DNA from: Polytrichum commune | Taxonomy: Eukaryota; Streptophyta; Polytrichopsida; Polytrichales; Polytrichaceae | Direction of reading: 5' to 3' | DNA length: 64,000 bases | Assembly (NCBI GenBank): GCA_950295325.1 | Contig: OX485807.1 | Location: 30,971,666-31,035,665, forward strand | Shown here: piece by piece, positions 53,110 through 64,000 of the stretch | Position numbering within the stretch: the first letter of the stretch is position 1 | Layout: every line of letters starts with the position of its first letter | Made by a program: the position numbers and the translations under genes | The notes under the pieces: model-generated | What the model saw: only the letters and a program-made list of their open reading frames with translations | What the model was told of the DNA's origin: nothing | The model's database searches: none

Positions 53110-54340
53110 GCTCAACGAGAGATTGAGTTCTTGAGGTATGTGGTGACAAAGGACGTTGGTGGATGAACATGAAGAATGTCAAAGCAATCCAAAAGGAGAA
53201 TTGGCCCTTCATTCAAAAAAATGCTTAGGTCATTTGTTGGCCTAGCCAACTACTACCACCACTTCATTCAAGAGTTTTTGAAGGTTGCTAGGACCTTAAT
53301 CAACTTATTGAGGAAAATGGCTATCCCAAGAGTGGGATGAGCCTTGTCACCAAGCCTTTGGGGAGCTCAAGAGCAAGTTCTCTTCACAAGATGTGGTTAA
53401 GTTTCCAGATTTTCGTAAGCATTTTGAGGTGCACATGGAGGCGAAGGACTTTACCATTGGCGGATGTTGATCCAAGATGGATGACCATTGCTTATGGGAG
53501 CATTAACCTCCATGGTTGTTGAACCTTGTCCGGCGTGTGCAAGAAATGGTTATCCCAAGAGTGGGATGAGCCTTGCCACAAAGCCTTCGGGAAGCTTAAG
53601 ACCAAGTTCTCTTCGCCGCCCGTGCTCAAGTTCGTGGAGTTGGCAAACCTTTGAGGTGCATACGGGGGCGGGTGACTTTACCATTGGCGGATGTTAAGGC
53701 AAAATGGATGGCCATTGCATATAAGAGCATGAAGCTTGATGGTTGTTCAACCTTGTCCAACTTGTGCAAGAAATGGCTATCCCAAGAGTGGGATGAGCCG
53801 TGCCACCAAGTCTTTGAGGAGCTTAAGACCAAGTTCTATTCGCCACCCGTGCTCAAGTTTTTGGAGTTTGACAAACCTTTTGAGGTGCATACGGGGGCGA
53901 GTGACTTTACCATTGGTGGATGTTGATGCACGATGGATGACCATTGTATATGGGAGCATGAAGCTCGATGATTGTCCGACCTTGTGTGACTCGTGAAAGA
54001 AATGGCTATCCCAAGAATGGGATGAGCCTTGTCACCAAGTCTTTGGGGAGCTTAAGAGCAAGTTCTCTTCGCCGCCCGTGCTCAAGTTCGCGGAGCTTGA
54101 CAAACCTTTTGAGGTGCATACGGGGGTGAATGACTTTGCCAATGGTGGATTTTGTGTAAGATGGATGGCCTTTGCATATGGGAGCATGAAGCTCGATGGT
54201 TGTCAAAGAAGACAACCAACTCATGACAAAGAACTTCTTTGCCGTAGTGCATTGCTTGAAGATGTGGCGACATTATATGGGGTCGCACAAAGCAAAGGTC
54301 TACATGGACAATGTGTCCTAAAAGTATTTTGACATACAAG
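53110..54340 (+). repeat. element C RT tail and four-copy 228-bp RNase-H-start array
   Basis: 53110-53316 encodes the broken RT tail (FLRYVV, LGHLLAXPTTTTTS in shifted frame). From 53317, units start at 53317, 53545, 53773 and 54002 (ATGGCTATCCCAAGAGTGGG), each encoding WLSQEWDEPC...FEVHTGASDFTIGGC variants. The last unit runs into RNase H proper (RRQPTHDKELL, 54200-54340). Confidence 0.88.
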
Positions 54341-55315
54341 CATAAGTGAACGCCAAGTCATTGCGGAGGCATGATAGTTTGGCGCTTATGAAGGTGGATT
54401 TAATCCACAAACCGGACCGTGGAAATGTGGTGCCGGATGCGCGAAGTAGACCGGAAGAGTTCCAAGCAATGAGAACCATCCAAACCTTGTGGCTAATGTG
54501 TGCCGGCAAAGGAAACTTGTGATGCAAGATACGGGAGGGGTAAATTAACTACCCCAAAGCACAAAAGCTTTTAGGTGAGCTTCGCAAGAGCAAGGTGCTC
54601 AAAGAGGTTAAGTTGGTGGACGGATTGTTCAAGTGCAAACAAAGTCGGGTATATGTGCCACAAGGCAAGTTGAGGCTATCGGTTTTGAAGGAGGAATATG
54701 ATAGTCCTATTGCCGGCCATAGAGGAGAAAGAAAAAACCGCCATAGAATGGTGTCAAAGAGGTACCATTGGCGGTGCATAAAGGAAGATATAGCCCACTT
54801 TGTGAAGGCTTGAATCAAAGTGCAAAGTGAACCGAGCCTCTTACCAAAAGCAAGGCGGTTTCTTGCAACCGTTGCCTATCCCGTCGGCGCCATGGCATAG
54901 TATGTGCATGGACTTGATCACAAGTTTGCCGGAGTCACATGGGTATGATGCCATCTTGTTGATGGTAGAGCGGTTTGCCAAGTGGGCACACATGGTGCCG
55001 ATTGTGGGAACCGCCACCGCGTTGGAGACCGCATAGCCTTTTCTCAAAGGATGGTTGAGGCACCACGGGTTGCCAAGAGTGATTGTGTGGGATCAAGATC
55101 CAAAGTTCACAAGTGCATTTTCAATGCATTTCTCTAAGGAGGTCGGAATGAAACTAAGGTTTAGCACGGCCTTGCATTCCCAAATGAATGGGAAAGCGGA
55201 GCATGTGAATGGAGTCTTGAAGCAATACTTGAGGAACTTGGTGGGGGCGGACCAAGGAGATTGGGCGGACTATGTGGGTCGAGCGGAGTGTAATTGCAAT
55301 GTAGCCACGCACTAG
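54340..55315 (+). pseudogene. element C integrase remnant
   Basis: 54595-54813 carries the zinc-binding lead (SPIAGHRGERKNRHRM). 54827-55036 has MCMDLITSLPESHGYDAILL with the first Asp. 55055-55315 has PRVIVWDQDPKFTSAF with the second Asp and QMNGKAEHVNG with the catalytic Glu retained. Stops between these frames prevent a continuous protein. Confidence 0.85.
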
Positions 55316-55508
55316 GCTACCAAGGGGTGGTCTTTCATGGTGGCTTATGGAGTGGATGTGCTCCAACCTATTAACCTAGCTCTCGAGGGGGCACATTCAA
55401 CACTAGAGTTCAACCAAGATGGTGAGGACTTGGCCAAGGATGGTAAACAAGTCTTGGAGATGACCAAGTTGTTGGTGGAAAAAACCCGAAGGTGCTACGG
55501 AGTGCAAA

Positions 55509-56016
55509 TCAATGCCGGAAGACGCGAAGTGGAGTATGAGGTGGGCCAATAAGGTGTTGTTGAATGTGGACAACTTCACCTTGCCCAAAGGCCTTACTCC
55601 AAAAGTTCATGTCCAAAATTGGAGCTTCGTTTTCCATTGTGGAACAAGTGGTCAAGGACATATATAAGTTGGAATTACCGCCGGAGATCAAAGTGCATCC
55701 GACATTTCATGTCTCATTACGAAAGTCATTTTAGGATGACACCTTGTGGCCCGATCACAAGCAAGTGATTAGGCCACCTCCCCACCTTGTGGACGTCATT
55801 TGGAACATGAGGTAAGAGGGCATCCTCAAGTGTAGGAAGCCCAAGTGAAAAGGAAACAAAAAAATACAAAGGAATACTTGGTGAAATGGTGAGGATACCA
55901 TGAGAAAGAAACCGCTTGGGTGGCGGCAAGAGACATGGTCAACACCAATGAATTGGTGAAGCACTTTGGAGAAACTAAGGCTAAGGATTCCAATAAAATG
56001 AAGCGTAGGCATTGAT
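55509..56016 (+). pseudogene. element C integrase C-terminus and chromodomain remnant
   Basis: PEIKVHPTFHVSL near 55685-55725 is followed, around 55878-56016, by a chromodomain-like EYLVKW, a TGA, then GYHEKETAWVAARDMVNTNE and LVKHFGE, closing with MKRRH and a stop. The three aromatic/Trp positions typical of chromodomains are recognisable (Tyr, Trp, Trp), with an in-frame TGA after KW. This places the family among chromoviruses. Confidence 0.78.
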
Positions 56017-56829
56017 GAGGACATCAATCTCCTTTAGTGGGGGAGAGACGCTAGTAGCACACTTAGCTTCGAGGTTAATTACTCCACAACATTAACTTGT
56101 TCTTTGGCTTGAGGGAATAAAGTCCAAACTTTAGTGGTGCAAAGAGAAAAGTATGAGATGAGGTCCTAGTCTTGTACTTGTGCTTGGTTAATGGAAGAGG
56201 GGGAATAGATATGCCAAACTAGGTTGGGTAAGCCGAGTAATTGGGGGCCATGGCTTGGAGGGGCCTTGGATAAAACCAAGAAACTTCTTAGTTGTGGGCT
56301 TGTCCGGGCGGGGGCAAGGTGATGGCGCGTGCTCATAAAAGTGCTACCCGCGAGCTAACGAAAGTTGGCGCATGGGAGTCATGAACCCATGTCTCGAAAG
56401 AGCAAAGTGGGAACCGAGTCGGGCGGGACTTGGCATCACCCCCGTGCGATCGAGGCGTGGCTTAACAATGGAAAGCCATCTCGGAGTTGCAACCGAGACA
56501 ACTTAGTGGAAGCGTTGAGGTCTCGCCTAGATGTGTCACGTTAGGCTAGTGGAGCCTAACGGGGGAGGCCCCAAAGGAGGGGCAACCCAAGTGAGTCCCA
56601 AAGTAGGTGGGTCTAGTATAGGTTAGGTCCTTGGATGAGAGATCCAAGGTCGCTAACGGACCACCTAGGAACGACACCTTTGGGACTATGCCAAATTTGA
56701 AGATGCATTGTGGGGGTCGCGCCCTAAGGTAAACACAATGCCGCACCATAGAGGATGGCAACTTGAGAATTGGTGTGCCGACTACGAGTATAGTCGATGA
56801 GGGCATCGACTCCGTTTGGTGGGGGTGAG

Positions 56830-57802
56830 TGTCGCGCACCTCTCCATGAGGAGTGGCCGAAACACCATGGGCACAAGGGGGACCCCGGAGTGACACCCGG
56901 GACTTGTGGCGCCGTTGGTGAGAGGGCCCAAGTGATCCTAGTGTGGGTGAGGGCCCCGGGCGTTGGGAACGCCTCCCACCCACGAAGACTAGGAGGCACA
57001 AGGGTAAGGCCATGAGCTATGCGTAGCTCATGGCGTGGTGATTCTAGAAAGCTCAAGAACACCTCAATCGGAGGTGTGAGCTAGGAGTTATGGCCATTTG
57101 AGTGGGGCGCTGTCCCGGGACAGCGCCCTGGTACAGCAGTGCCTGGGAGTGATTCCCGGGACTGCCAAGGTTCAAACAGGCATAACGTCCTCAATACTTG
57201 TCCGAATGGGGCAAGTGAGGAGTCCATCGGCATCTACGTGAAGCGTAGATGAAGATGAAGTGGTTGGTTGCTGGAATCAGACATCATACAAGGAAGTTAT
57301 GATGGTCTGAAGCTGCTAGTGGGTTCTAGGCCCAGCAGCTAAAGGAAAATGTCCACTTGGCCCCAACTCTTGGTAGAGAGACAAGAGGTTGGTTGACGGT
57401 GGGGTAGGGGCCCCGCGTGAAGTCCTAGAGGCTTATATGGGTGAGGTGGTGTGGCCTCACCCACCCGAGGCCGAACGGCAAGGCCTCCATGGGCTTTGGC
57501 CTATTGTGAGGCCATAGTTGCCTAGTATGGTTCGGGTTGTTGTAGTGTTGCTCCGGCAACGCGATGATCAACATAGGATTGGACTTCCATGGATGGAAGT
57601 CCACATTGGGGAAATGGGTTACCGATTAAGGGGTGAGTCCCGAAAGCAAAGTAGGAGGGTTGGTTCCCTCCTATGAACTATTGGTCCAGGGTAAGAGGAG
57701 CTAACCATTAGCATGGCGGAATGCGAAGGGTTAGCGACTCGTAACCTTTGCTAGAATTGAAAATTGGCAAGATTATTAAGGGACCTAGCAAGGGTTGCGA
57801 CA
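56830..57802 (+). repeat. element C 3' LTR
   Basis: 973 bp, same boundaries and sequence as the 5' LTR. Palindrome at 57105-57128. Followed by the second CAATA. Confidence 0.95.
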
Positions 57803-58604
57803 CAATATGGCTTCCCACACCCACACTTATAACTCGTGGGGTGCCTTGGAGCACAAAGGAAAGAGAGGATGAGTGAGGGAAGAATGAGGGATTATATAGT
57901 AAGCTTGAGGGGGTGAGCACCCTCAAGGCTCACGATAAGCCCTTGAGATTTCCTCCTACTTAGTAGGCGCCAATCCTATCTTCTAAGCCTTCCTCCCTCA
58001 AATGATCAACAAGGATCCTAATTCGAACATTTAACTAGCCTTGGCTTTCTACCTACCACACTTTACCAAACTTGGGATGCTTCAACCCAAACTTAGCCTC
58101 CTTCGCTTTCCGCCGCCATAACTTTCTCCCCTTACTTTTCCAAATCGTCGCTCACCACTTAATTCAAACCACGATGCTTAACTCGTGATTTGATTGGTGC
58201 TTTGAGAATTTGCTTATCCTCCACCTTGCATTCTTCCTTGGGCCTTCCCCATTAAGTGGCCATGATGAGGTGGTCCACTTGTGCGCTCCATGTGATCCTC
58301 CATTCATCCCAATTCGAATGCACTTGCCTCTTGAGTCACTTTGGTTGTCTCCATCCATTTGTACTAGCCTACTCACTAACTACTCAATCCAAGTTCTCCT
58401 TACCTATCCTCATTCACTCAAATCCTTCCGAAGGTAAAAACACAATAACAACTCACATCCTAGCCTCTTACAACATGGTACTTCTAAGACTAACATTTCA
58501 CTCTTTTTATATTTTTGTGAAGTAACATGCTACTTCAAAGTGCATCAACTAACGTTTCAAGGGTCTAAGACTAAATGTGGGCACCCTTTTGGGCTCACAC
58601 CCCA

Positions 58605-59758
58605 CAAATACCGTACGTTAAGGGCAGCTTCGGCACAAAATAATTCTAAAAATAGACGCCGAAAATTTTCGAAAATTATTGGCATTTTTTGCCGAATATA
58701 AAATTGCCAAAAAGTAAGAAATTTTAACTTCTCACTAGAATTTTACTTACACTGGAAGCATATATGAATTCTGATGGAGAGAAGGTGCTCCTTTTGTAAT
58801 CAAGCTCACTTACATTAGTCCACAAAGAATATGGGTTAAGAAGTAGCAAGACTCTAAGTGAGGCTTTTCAAATGTGTTGTACACAATTTTTTGGAGTCCA
58901 GTTGAGCATAGAAGATGAAGTTTTATAGAATTTTGTCCAACTAACAAAAGTTGAGAAATCAAGTAATCTTCCACCCCCAACAAGTTTTGTGTCAAAATAA
59001 ATCTTTATGCAAAAGATATGGACAAAATATTGCAGCCGTGTAAAGATCAAAAAATTAAAATGTGTTCATAACAGTTTTTCGGAGCTCATTTGTGCATAGA
59101 AGATCAACTTTTTTGGAATTTTGTTGCTCTAAGAAAAGTTTAGAAATCAAGTAATCTTCCACCTCCAACAAGTTTTGTGTCAAAATAAGTCTTTATGCAA
59201 AAGATATGGACAAAACATTGCAGCCGTGTAAAGATCAAAAAATTAAAATGCGTTCATAACAGTTTTTCGGAGCTCATTTGTGCATAGAAGATCAACTTTT
59301 TTGGAATTTTGTTTGCTCTAAGAAAAGTTTAGAAATCAAGTAATCTTTCACCTCCAACAAATTTTATGTCATTTGAAGACTGTATGCAAAAGTTATGCGT
59401 GTTATAAAAATGAAGTCTAACTAGGTGCTTCACCTCAAACTTTACATATCCCATATGCATTGTTGAACACAACTCCACTCTACTTGTATAAAGCACAGAG
59501 CATTCTCAACTCTTCACAAAATCGTGAAAGATTTATATCTTTTGTAAAACTCTTCACACAAATTGGGAAATCGTGAATAAACATCCTTGTTTACCGTTAG
59601 ATAATAACTTCTTGGATGTATGCCGAAATTGCATTATTAAACTATTTAAAATGCTGAAATTTTTAGTAATTTTTTTTTTGCTGCCGAACACTGTTTTTTT
59701 ACTTTTAATAATTATTCGGCAAGAGAGTGCCGAAGCTGCCCTTAACGTACGGTACAAA
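58605..59758. mobile_element. TIR element of unknown superfamily with 4-bp CAAA duplication
   Basis: 58609-59754 (1146 bp) begins TACCGTACGTTAAGGGCAGC followed by TTCGGCAC and ends with the exact inverse. CAAA flanks both sides (58605-58608, 59755-59758). Terminal inversion is perfect over 28 bp. The interior is AT-rich with three ~187-bp tandem units and no coding capacity. The TIR start and 4-bp duplication do not match the common plant superfamilies I know. Confidence 0.9.
58905..59400 (+). repeat. three ~187-bp tandem units inside the TIR element
   Basis: GCATAGAAGATGAAG/GATCAAC starts units near 58907, 59093 and 59280. Each has GAAATCAAGTAATCTT(C/T)CACC..CAACAA, TATGCAAAAG(A/T)TATG and TGCAGCCGTGTAAAGATC (first two). 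Confidence 0.9.
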
Positions 59759-59759
59759 G

Positions 59760-61430
59760 CATGGAATCCCAAATATATAATCAACAATGGAAGACACATG
59801 GCCATGATCACTACCTTTCATTGCAATAGCGATGGAACATGTTCTCCTTCAACAACCTACCCAACGTCACATAACTCCTCCAACCCCACCACAAGATTTC
59901 ACGACATAAATACTAAGGCACATACAAAGATAAATAACCCCCCATCAACTCATTCAAAATCACACACTCTTACTACTCATCCCCCCTCACATACCCCTTA
60001 CACAATGTAACTCACCCCACAACTATGACACCTTATTTGGTTCTACGGGGCATGTCAAATCCTCCAAATGGTCTAGAGCAGCCATGGCACACCCAATTGA
60101 TTATAATACAACCATTGAAGCAATACATTGGGCCAAAATGACCATTAAAGAAGACAATACTACCACAACCATTCTAATAGTCAACCACAATGATTGGTCA
60201 ACCACAATGACTGGTCAACACGACAACTCCCCCTCACTCAACACATTGACATCCACACATTGGCAACCATCCCACTACACACTATATGCTACCACTTGAC
60301 ACTTGAATGGCCAAAATAATATCAATACATAGAACCAATTCTCACATCCATCCTCTACATACATAGCCAAGCAAACCCCCTAAGTACGAGACCAACCTCA
60401 CAAGACCTCTAAAACATCAAGCAAGAATTTACAACATCCACATAGACACCCACCATAATAAGCCCACCCCTCACCATAAAATATCAAATCCTTGCACACA
60501 TGGAAGCCACACCAACTTGCTCCAACCCCCTCCACAGCCACCCACCACAATACCCCTACCAAATGAATACACCCATAACCATCCCTAAAAATTAAAACCC
60601 CAACAATGCATATACATAGATGGCTCCTTCACCCTCACCCAAAACTCCAAAGGAAACATAGCTAGGTCAACAATCTATAGCTTCAACATCTAAAATATCA
60701 GAAAAGCTACCCGGATGTAAAGCATTATTTAAGCCAAACTCATCACCGTCCTAATCACCATACAAACTATACAAACCACCCACCTAGACATAGATATATT
60801 CACATATAGCCTCAAATTATATTCCTGATTAATAAGCACATTAGACACCCATCATCATAATGCCACCACCTAGACAAACTACTTATAGCGGCCATAGTGC
60901 ACCAAATTTTTTAGACACCACACAAAATCTTCATAACCGATATTGAGGTAAATTTAGACTTTTTGGACAATTCCGGTCTTACATGCTACTTCATGTCTGC
61001 TTCAATATCTCTACTATGATGCCAAATGTTTGTGCACATCATGTCCATGGTTTTTTAGTACACAATCATTTACATAATGGCTACATGGCAAGTACAAATA
61101 ACAACACTTGAAGGACAAGTGTTTAAATTTCCAAATGCTACTTGCTTATTTTTGAACTCATCAAAAGTCCATAATTACCTAAATACCACATCGATCCACA
61201 AAGTTTGAGCACATGCAGTTACAAACAAAACTAAGTGCACTTTGAACAAATTCATCTTCAACAGACAACCACAAACAATTTACATGTTCTTTTTCAGATT
61301 TGAAAATTGGATATGATTATGCACAAACATTAAAAAAAAATCACAGTTACCTTGATAGTAAGAAAGTATGTCACAAAAGCCAAATGAGAAACTATATACA
61401 AATACTTATTTTTGTTCAAGTCGCCTACAA
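59760..61430. other. unassigned A/C-rich sequence
   Basis: Long A/C-rich non-coding stretch (especially 59840-60640). Short frames such as 60084-60299 (Thr-rich) are compositional. No repeat ends found. Confidence 0.3.
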
Positions 61431-61439
61431 AATCTTTAC

Positions 61440-62446
61440 TATTTGGTCTAATAACCCCTATTCTTCAACACAACATCAATTTTTCGTGGCATGCTCTCAT
61501 AAAACGCCATGTAATCTTGTTAACTAAAATTGGAATACACTGAACACACACGCTCCCATAATTCTTGGATACCTCTTGAAGTTGTCGTAAATTCGTACAC
61601 CATTTGAGAAGTGTCAATAAGTGTTCAATGGGATTCAACATTGGAGATTGTGCAGGCCATTCAAGGAGTTGAAATGGTGGTGATGCCAACCATTCTTGCA
61701 CGATCTTGCTCATGTGTTTGGGATCATTATCATGTTGGAAGACCAACCTACTTGGATCCAAATTGTAAATATGTATAGTGGACCGCAATGAATTTTCAAA
61801 AATAAATTTGTACAAATGCCTATCCATCATGCTTCAATTTTGTACCATGCTCCCGGCCCAAAAGCCGTCATGCATCCCCAAATCATCACTGACCCACCAC
61901 CATGCCTCACAATCTGATTGACATGTTGAGGTCCAACGCATTCCCCATCTCCAATCCAACACCACGACCTAACATCTGAGTTAAATGTATTTATCTTTGT
62001 CTCGTCACTAAAAAATATGCGTTTTCAATCATCAATGGTCCAATTCTCATACCTTTGAGTAAATCTCAAGCATATGAAAACATGTTTACGATTCAGAATT
62101 GGATTCATTTGCTGCATTTGTGCACCCAATCCAACCTCTCTCAAAGCACACCTCACACTGATGTCATACAACAATTTACATGTTTCAAATTGAAGTTGTT
62201 TTTCTATCGCAAATGCAATTCCAAGTCGACCTTCAATAACAAGAGTGACACAATTTCTTTTTCTCGGTCTACAAAAAGCTTTGGTCACCCTCTTCTTTGT
62301 CTCTCAATCTCGCCCCTTACATCCTTCCTCAGGTGCACTACAAAAAACTGGCTCATGCCCACTAAAGCAACAATTTTGCAAGTAGAAACACTGCTTCTAA
62401 GTTGCACCAAAGCTTGGTGCTCCTGTTCTTGAGACAATAGAGGCAT
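61440..62446 (-). pseudogene. Tc1/mariner transposase, decayed
   Basis: From a minus-strand ATG near 62446: MPLLSQEQEHQALVQLRSSV and KIVALVGMSQFF, an N-terminal helix-turn-helix. Then RRG.PKLF, SVRCALREVGLGAQMQQMNP and RKHVFICLRFTQRYENWTID; FSDETKINTFNSDVRSWCW with the first Asp; VRHGGGSVMIWGCM; FQHDNDPKHMSKIVQEWL with the second Asp; LLEWPAQSPMLNPIEHLL with the Glu of a DD34E-type spacing; and, after a frameshift, ELWERVCSVY and FYESMPRKIDVVLKNRG. At least three frame changes or stops. This is the cut-and-paste enzyme of Tc1-type elements; TIRs were not identified. Confidence 0.9.
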
Positions 62447-62449
62447 ACG

Positions 62450-63209
62450 ACTACAAATGATTCTACAAATTGCACCTCATGCACTATGGAACCAAGGCTA
62501 CACAATGCACACAAAGATATTGATGTTGGAAGAGTGGCGGTGAACAAAAGTGAATATATAACCATAACCACTTTGACATTTCCCATTTTAGAAACCCTGA
62601 ACCCTTTTCATTTTTTGGTTTCACATTTATGCAATTGATCACCTCATCATTTTGTTTTCTGATTTGAATCAGTTGACAATGGGAGCCAAAGTTGAGTTTG
62701 TGTACAACGTACTCAATTTTGTTCGTAATTGTACGGGATTCACAAAAAATGAAAAAGTAGATGTACCATCAAACGAAGGAGTACACAAAGACAAAGCCAC
62801 CCCACACCCCATATACACATGGCCCATACTTCCCCCTATTGGCTAGCAAGTTGCCTGATAGCCACACATGACGAGGCCATTTGCAACCTTCACATATCCT
62901 TCAACAAAGAACACTAGAAATGTGAAACCACATCTACCAAAAACAATTACCCATATGTAGACAAATGCCTATCAAACAACCAAATTAACCACAAACTATC
63001 AAATTGTTTATGGAAGTCCACATGCATATCCGATGCCCAACTCACACAAACTCTCAAAATTCCGCTACGTGCAACGCATGGGTAACCATAGAGAAAACAT
63101 CCTATGCGTCTCACTCACCCCAACCCCAATTGCACGCTATGCCCCAAAAAACATAGAGACACATGGCCCCACCTCCTATCTACATGTGATAACCAATACC
63201 TTAAATGCC
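62450..63209. other. unassigned sequence
   Basis: No coding signature or repeat recognised. It may include the 5' end of the Tc1-type element. Confidence 0.3.
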
Positions 63210-63746
63210 TAATGGGGCATTCCCACCTGACATTAGTTAGAAGTAGTTTTAGTCTAAAAGCGGTTTTCGTTATCTAGGGTTCACACATACGGCTCTTTTT
63301 AGTGCCGAGCCTAGGTGGCAAATGATGTGGCATGGCTTAAAAGTGGAGGCTTTAAGCCTCAACCACCGACCCTCCCATCGGTACCTAAACATGAGGCAAG
63401 AATATAGGAGCTTTAAAAGTGTCGCCTCCCGCCCTTGTGATTGGTTGCTTTTTAGTCTTAGCTATGAGGGCACGAGGAACTTCATTAAGAAAAACCGATG
63501 GTAAGATAGGTGAGTAGTAAGGCATTTGGGGATGGGACAAAAACTACCCAACATTCATTGCTTGGTAGATAAAACCATGAACATGTGTGAAAGCTACTTA
63601 ACTAAAACCTACTTGAAAATCTCCAGAGCAAGTTCTTGTAGGTGCATTGGGATAGTCGGATGCCTCCGCTATAACCGAGGGAGCTTTACCTGGTTTTTAG
63701 GAAATACTTTGGGTCTTAACTAAAGTCAGGTGGGAATGCCCCATAA
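63210..63746. mobile_element. Tourist-like (PIF/Harbinger) MITE
   Basis: 63213-63743 (531 bp) begins TGGGGCATTCCCACCTGAC and ends with its exact inverse; the arms extend about 28 bp through (A/T)TTAGTTA. The trinucleotide TAA flanks both sides (63210-63212, 63744-63746), the TWA target typical of Harbinger elements. No coding capacity. Confidence 0.92.
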
Positions 63747-64000
63747 GAATAGCTAGACACAACAAGTCATACACCTTAAAGCCCAAACACTCCAACAACT
63801 TTACCTAGTCCTTCACACTAAATAAAGTGAGAAATCTCCACGATAGACCCCCTTCAACTCAACAATTCAAGAAATGGATACTTAGATGCACGTGCGACCA
63901 CTCCCCATGTTAATCTCTAGCAAAACTAAGACCGGACATCCAATGTATACTAAGTGCACCCAATAATAGCCAAGCATCAATAACTCCCTCCCCCTCTCAT
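63747..64000. other. unassigned sequence
   Basis: A/C-rich, nothing recognised before the window edge. Confidence 0.3.

Larger units (their letters stand above)
50569..57807 (+). mobile_element. element C: non-autonomous chromovirus-derived LTR retrotransposon nested in element B
   Basis: 50574-57802 (7229 bp), target duplication CAATA at 50569-50573 and 57803-57807. Plus-strand sense: 5' LTR 50574-51546, PBS 51549, interior, PPT GGTGGGGGTGAG, 3' LTR 56830-57802. The two 973-bp LTRs appear identical. The interior is colinear with element A, with the same reverse transcriptase deletion and four-fold RNase H module, plus an extra 60-bp minisatellite at 52200-52460. Frames are broken throughout. 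Confidence 0.95.
39735..58599 (-). mobile_element. element B: Ty3/gypsy LTR retrotransposon, intact gag-pol, interrupted by element C
   Basis: Sense is minus: 5' LTR 58599-49172 (split by element C), PBS, 910-bp leader, a single gag-pol ORF (48262-42023), then the 3' LTR 41961-39735. Without element C it is about 11.6 kb. The LTRs differ by few substitutions but by several structural changes. No target duplication is visible: TTGTG precedes 39735 and CCCCA follows 58599. No chromodomain is present. The DGGS-type protease site and single ORF suggest the non-chromovirus (Tat/Athila-like) branch; this is inference. Confidence 0.92.
49172..58599 (-). repeat. element B 5' LTR, split by element C
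   Basis: 49172-50573 and 57808-58599 together form a 2194-bp LTR colinear with 39735-41961. The join at element C reconstructs GTGCTCCAATATGGCTTCCC exactly as found uninterrupted at 40682. It retains the 335-bp segment 49311-49645 missing from the other LTR and has only one copy of the 477-bp unit. Minus-sense TATA-like CTATATAAT at 57891-57899. Confidence 0.92.

Noticed and set aside
60084-60299. 71-codon Thr-rich frame
   Set aside because: Arises from the A/C-rich composition with TGGTCAACCACAATGA-type local repeats; no motif.

Overview
The window looks like a repeat-dense nuclear stretch of a land plant or a close streptophyte relative. The evidence is Ty3/gypsy LTR retrotransposons with plant-type primer-binding sites, PIF/Harbinger, hAT and Tc1/mariner remnants, short TTTAGGG-type (plant telomere motif) runs, and no prokaryotic gene organisation. 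The Tc1-type transposase and the large transposase-like gene near 33 kb hint at a bryophyte, lycophyte, fern or charophyte rather than a flowering plant, but the sequence alone does not settle this. Almost everything recognisable is mobile DNA. The only long intact reading frame is the 2079-residue gag-pol polyprotein of one Ty3/gypsy element.

Layout. 1-3324 and 11355-12337 are older, low-repeat sequence with minus-strand exon-like segments, possibly one host gene. That sequence was hit twice by one LTR family: a solo LTR (3325-4297, TSD GCAGG) and, 42 bp away and in opposite orientation, a 7.0-kb element (A, 4340-11349, TSD CACAC). 12338-14760 is a candidate LTR of another family with a PBS-like site after it. 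16160-16799 is an old, diverged LTR of the A family. 17380-18980 is a decayed PIF/Harbinger locus. 19604-20161 is a hAT MITE with a perfect 8-bp TSD. 20.2-23.0 kb holds two related unknown coding fragments and a hAT dimerisation-domain remnant. 24100-25982 is a solo LTR (TSD TGGGG) distantly related to element B. 26-30 kb is mostly unassigned. 30144-30862 is a 245-bp tandem repeat. 30.9-35.5 kb is a decayed two-exon transposase-like gene surrounded by copies of a CG-rich palindrome. 37501-39183 is a TIR-bounded element. 39735-58599 is element B (Ty3/gypsy, minus strand, intact gag-pol), whose 5' LTR was split by element C (50574-57802, TSD CAATA), a sister of A. 58609-59754 is an unclassified TIR element, 61440-62446 a Tc1/mariner pseudogene, and 63213-63743 a Tourist-like MITE.

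How the parts relate. A, C and the 3325-4297 solo LTR are very recent: the two LTRs of A differ by about one indel and those of C look identical. Yet A and C share the same damage: the catalytic core of reverse transcriptase is missing and a 228-bp RNase-H-start module is present four times in tandem. This points to a non-autonomous chromovirus-derived family mobilised in trans. The most unusual locus is the 31.5-34.6 kb gene, resembling the DUF7869 type of plant protein with a putative D..D..D/E catalytic layout, together with its palindrome array upstream, a related palindrome inside its intron and diverged half-sites downstream. It may represent a poorly described DNA transposon group. No searches were run; family names are from recognition of motifs only.
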